Assembly: GCA_029051965.1 (NCBI GenBank)
Contig: JAIDJZ010000358.1
Coordinates: 1-17,652 of the forward strand
Direction of reading: 5' to 3'
Source: Paramuribaculum sp.
GTDB lineage: Bacteria > Bacteroidota > Bacteroidia > Bacteroidales > Muribaculaceae
Length of the DNA stretch: 17,652 nt
In this document: piece after piece, positions 16,089 to 17,652 of the stretch
How the letters are laid out: every line of letters begins with the position of its first letter
Numbering within the stretch: the stretch's first letter is position 1
Position numbers and translations under genes: made by a program
The notes under the pieces: generated by a model
Databases searched by the model: none
The model's input: the letters and a program-made list of their open reading frames with translations, nothing else
Told to the model about the DNA's origin: nothing

Positions 16089-16946
16089 ATGAGAAAAGTC
16101 AAGTCAATAGTGACCCTGTTTGCTATGTTCTGCGTTTCGCTTGTGATGACCGGATGTCCTTCCGATGACGCCCCGAAACAGCCTGCTCCCCCTGCGGAAA
16201 AACCCTCTGAACCCTCTGAACCCGGCAACCCCTCCGGCTCGAAGTGGAAGCTTGTGTGGATGGATGATTTCGACGGTGATGATATCGACTATTCGGTGTG
16301 GAGTCGCATTCCGGAGGGTACGCCCGACTGGGCCAAATATCAGAGTCTCGATGACCGTTGTTATGAAAAGCGTTCGAGTTCGCTCGTGTTGCGCGGAATC
16401 GTCAACGATGACACCCAGAAAGACAAACGTCCGTATCTCTGCGGAGGAATCTGGACACGTGAGAAAAAGTCTTTTGCTCCCGGCAAAATTGAAGTGCGTG
16501 CCCGCATGACTCAGGCCCAGGGTGCGTGGCCCGCGATCTGGATGATGCCCTTCACTTCGGTCAAGGGATGGCCCTATGATGGCGAAATTGACATTATGGA
16601 GCATCTGAATTTTGACCGCACCGTCTACCAGACTCTCCATTCGGGCTATATCGATGTCGAAGGCAACAGATATAATCCGAACTATTCCAGCCAGGGCTAC
16701 ATCGGTGACGTCTCGGAATACCATGTCTATGGTGTGGAAATCTATTCCGATAAGCTCATCCTGACAATCGACGGATATGAAAAACTCTACTATCCCAATC
16801 TGAATATTGAAGGACAGTTCCCATATTATACAAACTGGGATCTTCGTATCGACATGCAGCTCGGCGGTTCATGGGTAGGCAATATCGTTGCTTCTCAGCT
16901 CCCGGTCGAGATGGAGGTCGACTGGGTGAAATACTATGAGCGATGA
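16089..16946 (+). CDS. GH16 family glycoside hydrolase, lipoprotein
   Basis: A 285-residue secreted endo-beta-glucanase-like enzyme of glycoside hydrolase family 16. The signal peptide ends in the lipobox VMTG-C (Cys23), so it should be lipid-anchored; the exposed linker 24-52 is rich in Pro, Glu and Ser and contains a short SEP repeat. The catalytic domain fills 53-285: WKLVWMDDFDG at the start, the active-site motif GEIDIMEH (165-172) with Glu166 as nucleophile and Glu171 as acid/base, WPAIWMMP before it, and a C-terminal MEVDWVKYYE strand. The lack of an inserted beta-bulge-less EIDxE form suggests the laminarinase/beta-1,3-glucanase-type branch (ExDxxE). The target glycan cannot be fixed from sequence. 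No SusC/SusD or other polysaccharide-locus gene is adjacent. Confidence 0.93.
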   Translation: MRKVKSIVTLFAMFCVSLVMTGCPSDDAPKQPAPPAEKPSEPSEPGNPSGSKWKLVWMDDFDGDDIDYSVWSRIPEGTPDWAKYQSLDDRCYEKRSSSLVLRGIVNDDTQKDKRPYLCGGIWTREKKSFAPGKIEVRARMTQAQGAWPAIWMMPFTSVKGWPYDGEIDIMEHLNFDRTVYQTLHSGYIDVEGNRYNPNYSSQGYIGDVSEYHVYGVEIYSDKLILTIDGYEKLYYPNLNIEGQFPYYTNWDLRIDMQLGGSWVGNIVASQLPVEMEVDWVKYYER

Positions 16947-16973
16947 ACCGACAGATTGTAACTCAATAAAACG

Positions 16974-17009
16974 GCGGCCCGTCTTTTCCGGTTGGATCAG
17001 ACGGGCCGC
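16974..17009. terminator. Bidirectional terminator between GH16 and uvrA
   Basis: GCGGCCCGTCT (16974-16984) pairs perfectly over 11 bp with AGACGGGCCGC (16999-17009) around a 14-nt loop. On the plus strand TGTTTGTT follows; on the minus strand CGTTTTATT follows. It lies between the two convergent gene ends, 27 bp past the GH16 stop, and fits both. Confidence 0.85.
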
Positions 17010-17026
17010 TGTTTGTTCGGAGTGAT

Positions 17027-17635
17027 TCAGGCATCAAGCTTTTCGCGGAGATAGCGTCCGGTGTGCGACTGGCTGCACGCGGCAATCTCTTCCGGGGTGC
17101 CTGTCGCTACGATCCGGCCTCCGGCATCGCCTCCTTCCGGACCAATGTCTATGACATGGTCGGCACATTTGATTATATCCATGTTGTGTTCGATGATGAT
17201 GACCGTGTGGCCGAGTGCGATCAGACGGTCGAAAGAGTCCATCAGAAGCCGGATGTCGTGGAAGTGCAGACCGGTGGTCGGTTCGTCGAAAATAAACATG
17301 GTCGGATCGTGGACTTCCATTCCGAGATAATAGGCGAGCTTGACACGCTGGTTTTCTCCTCCCGACAGAGTCGAGGAGCTCTGTCCGAGTTTAAGATAGC
17401 CGAGCCCGACCTGCTGCAGAGGAGTGAGGCGTCGGACTATTTTCTTTTCCGTCGGGCCGTCGGCCTGGCTGAAGAAGTCAATGGCTTCGTCGATTGTCAT
17501 GTTGAGGACGTCGTTGATGTTTTGTCCCCGATAGCGTATGTCGAGGATGTCGCGTTTGAAGCGTTTTCCGCCGCATTCCTCACATGGGATAGTGATGTCG
17601 GCCATGAACTGCATCTCGATCGTCAGGAATCCTTC
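17027..17635 (-). CDS. uvrA: Excinuclease ABC subunit A, C-terminal part (5' partial)
   Basis: UvrA recognises DNA damage in nucleotide excision repair and loads UvrB. Only about the last 200 of roughly 930-945 residues are in the window. The segment starts in the last zinc-module region (TIEMQFMADITIPCEECGGKRF; one CxxC visible). It continues through the ABC signature SSTLSGGENQRVKLA, Walker B MFIFDEPTTGLHF and the H-loop region IIIEHNMDIIKCADHVIDIGPEGG. The reading frame is conserved through GEGFLT-like SEGFLT at 17618-17638 and then meets TAA (17644-17642) only inside the Tn5-like sequence at the edge. The ATG at 17614 is therefore internal, not a start, and the gene is cut by the contig end rather than truncated in the cell. 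Confidence 0.95.
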   Translation of the reverse strand, partial: EGFLTIEMQFMADITIPCEECGGKRFKRDILDIRYRGQNINDVLNMTIDEAIDFFSQADGPTEKKIVRRLTPLQQVGLGYLKLGQSSSTLSGGENQRVKLAYYLGMEVHDPTMFIFDEPTTGLHFHDIRLLMDSFDRLIALGHTVIIIEHNMDIIKCADHVIDIGPEGGDAGGRIVATGTPEEIAACSQSHTGRYLREKLDA

Positions 17636-17652
17636 TGACTCTTATACACATT
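17635..17652. other. Tn5/Nextera-like transposon end at the window edge
   Basis: CTGACTCTTATACACA (17635-17650) equals the first 16 bases of the Tn5 outside end. It also differs by one base in the first 17 (with the T at 17651) from the Nextera mosaic end. It begins exactly where uvrA similarity stops, so it is most probably leftover library-adapter sequence and not genome. Confidence 0.8.

Noticed and set aside
1..17652. CRISPR array, prophage, IS element or toxin-antitoxin pair
   Set aside because: No regularly spaced repeats, transposase, integrase or short paired genes were seen on either strand.

Overview
This window reads as a chromosomal piece of a Bacteroidales bacterium, most likely from or near the Muribaculaceae, though family level is an inference. 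Four things point there. Fkp, the bifunctional fucokinase/GDP-fucose pyrophosphorylase, is typical of Bacteroides and relatives. Several intergenic regions carry the Bacteroidetes -7 promoter element TAnnTTTG. Recognisable Shine-Dalgarno sequences are absent. There are secreted WG-repeat and OmpA/TPR lipoproteins of Bacteroidetes style. The window looks like one end of a shotgun contig: its last 18 bases match the Tn5 transposon end and interrupt uvrA.

Left part (1-7463): the 3' nine-tenths or more of fkp (+) meets an OmpA-like/TPR lipoprotein gene (-) at a strong bidirectional terminator. Next on the minus strand is a 740-residue exported WG-repeat protein with an unrecognised C-terminal module. 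It is followed by a 437-bp gene-free stretch with a candidate promoter and a short tandem repeat.

Middle (7464-13949): a nitroreductase-family gene (-) is divergent from a tightly packed five-gene plus-strand operon. The operon is carB (carbamoyl-phosphate synthase large subunit, resembling the eukaryotic CAD/CPS1 type), a second and different nitroreductase, a Rossmann/DUF2520 protein, a KdsC-like HAD phosphatase and a Maf nucleotide pyrophosphatase. Gaps are 6, -1, 8 and 36 bp.

Right part (13900-17652): a Kup potassium transporter (-) overlaps the end of maf by 50 bp tail to tail. It is divergent from a GH16 lipoprotein (+) with a good promoter. Between them lies an unusual set of two direct and one inverted repeat in the likely kup leader. 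A second bidirectional terminator separates GH16 from the C-terminal part of uvrA (-), which runs to the window edge.

Most genes are housekeeping or cell-envelope functions. I see no CRISPR, tRNA, rRNA, IS element, phage gene or defence system. I do not find a clearly new multi-gene system. The items most worth a second look are the kup leader repeats, the Tn5-like contig end, the CPS1-like CarB and the WG-repeat protein with its long upstream region.
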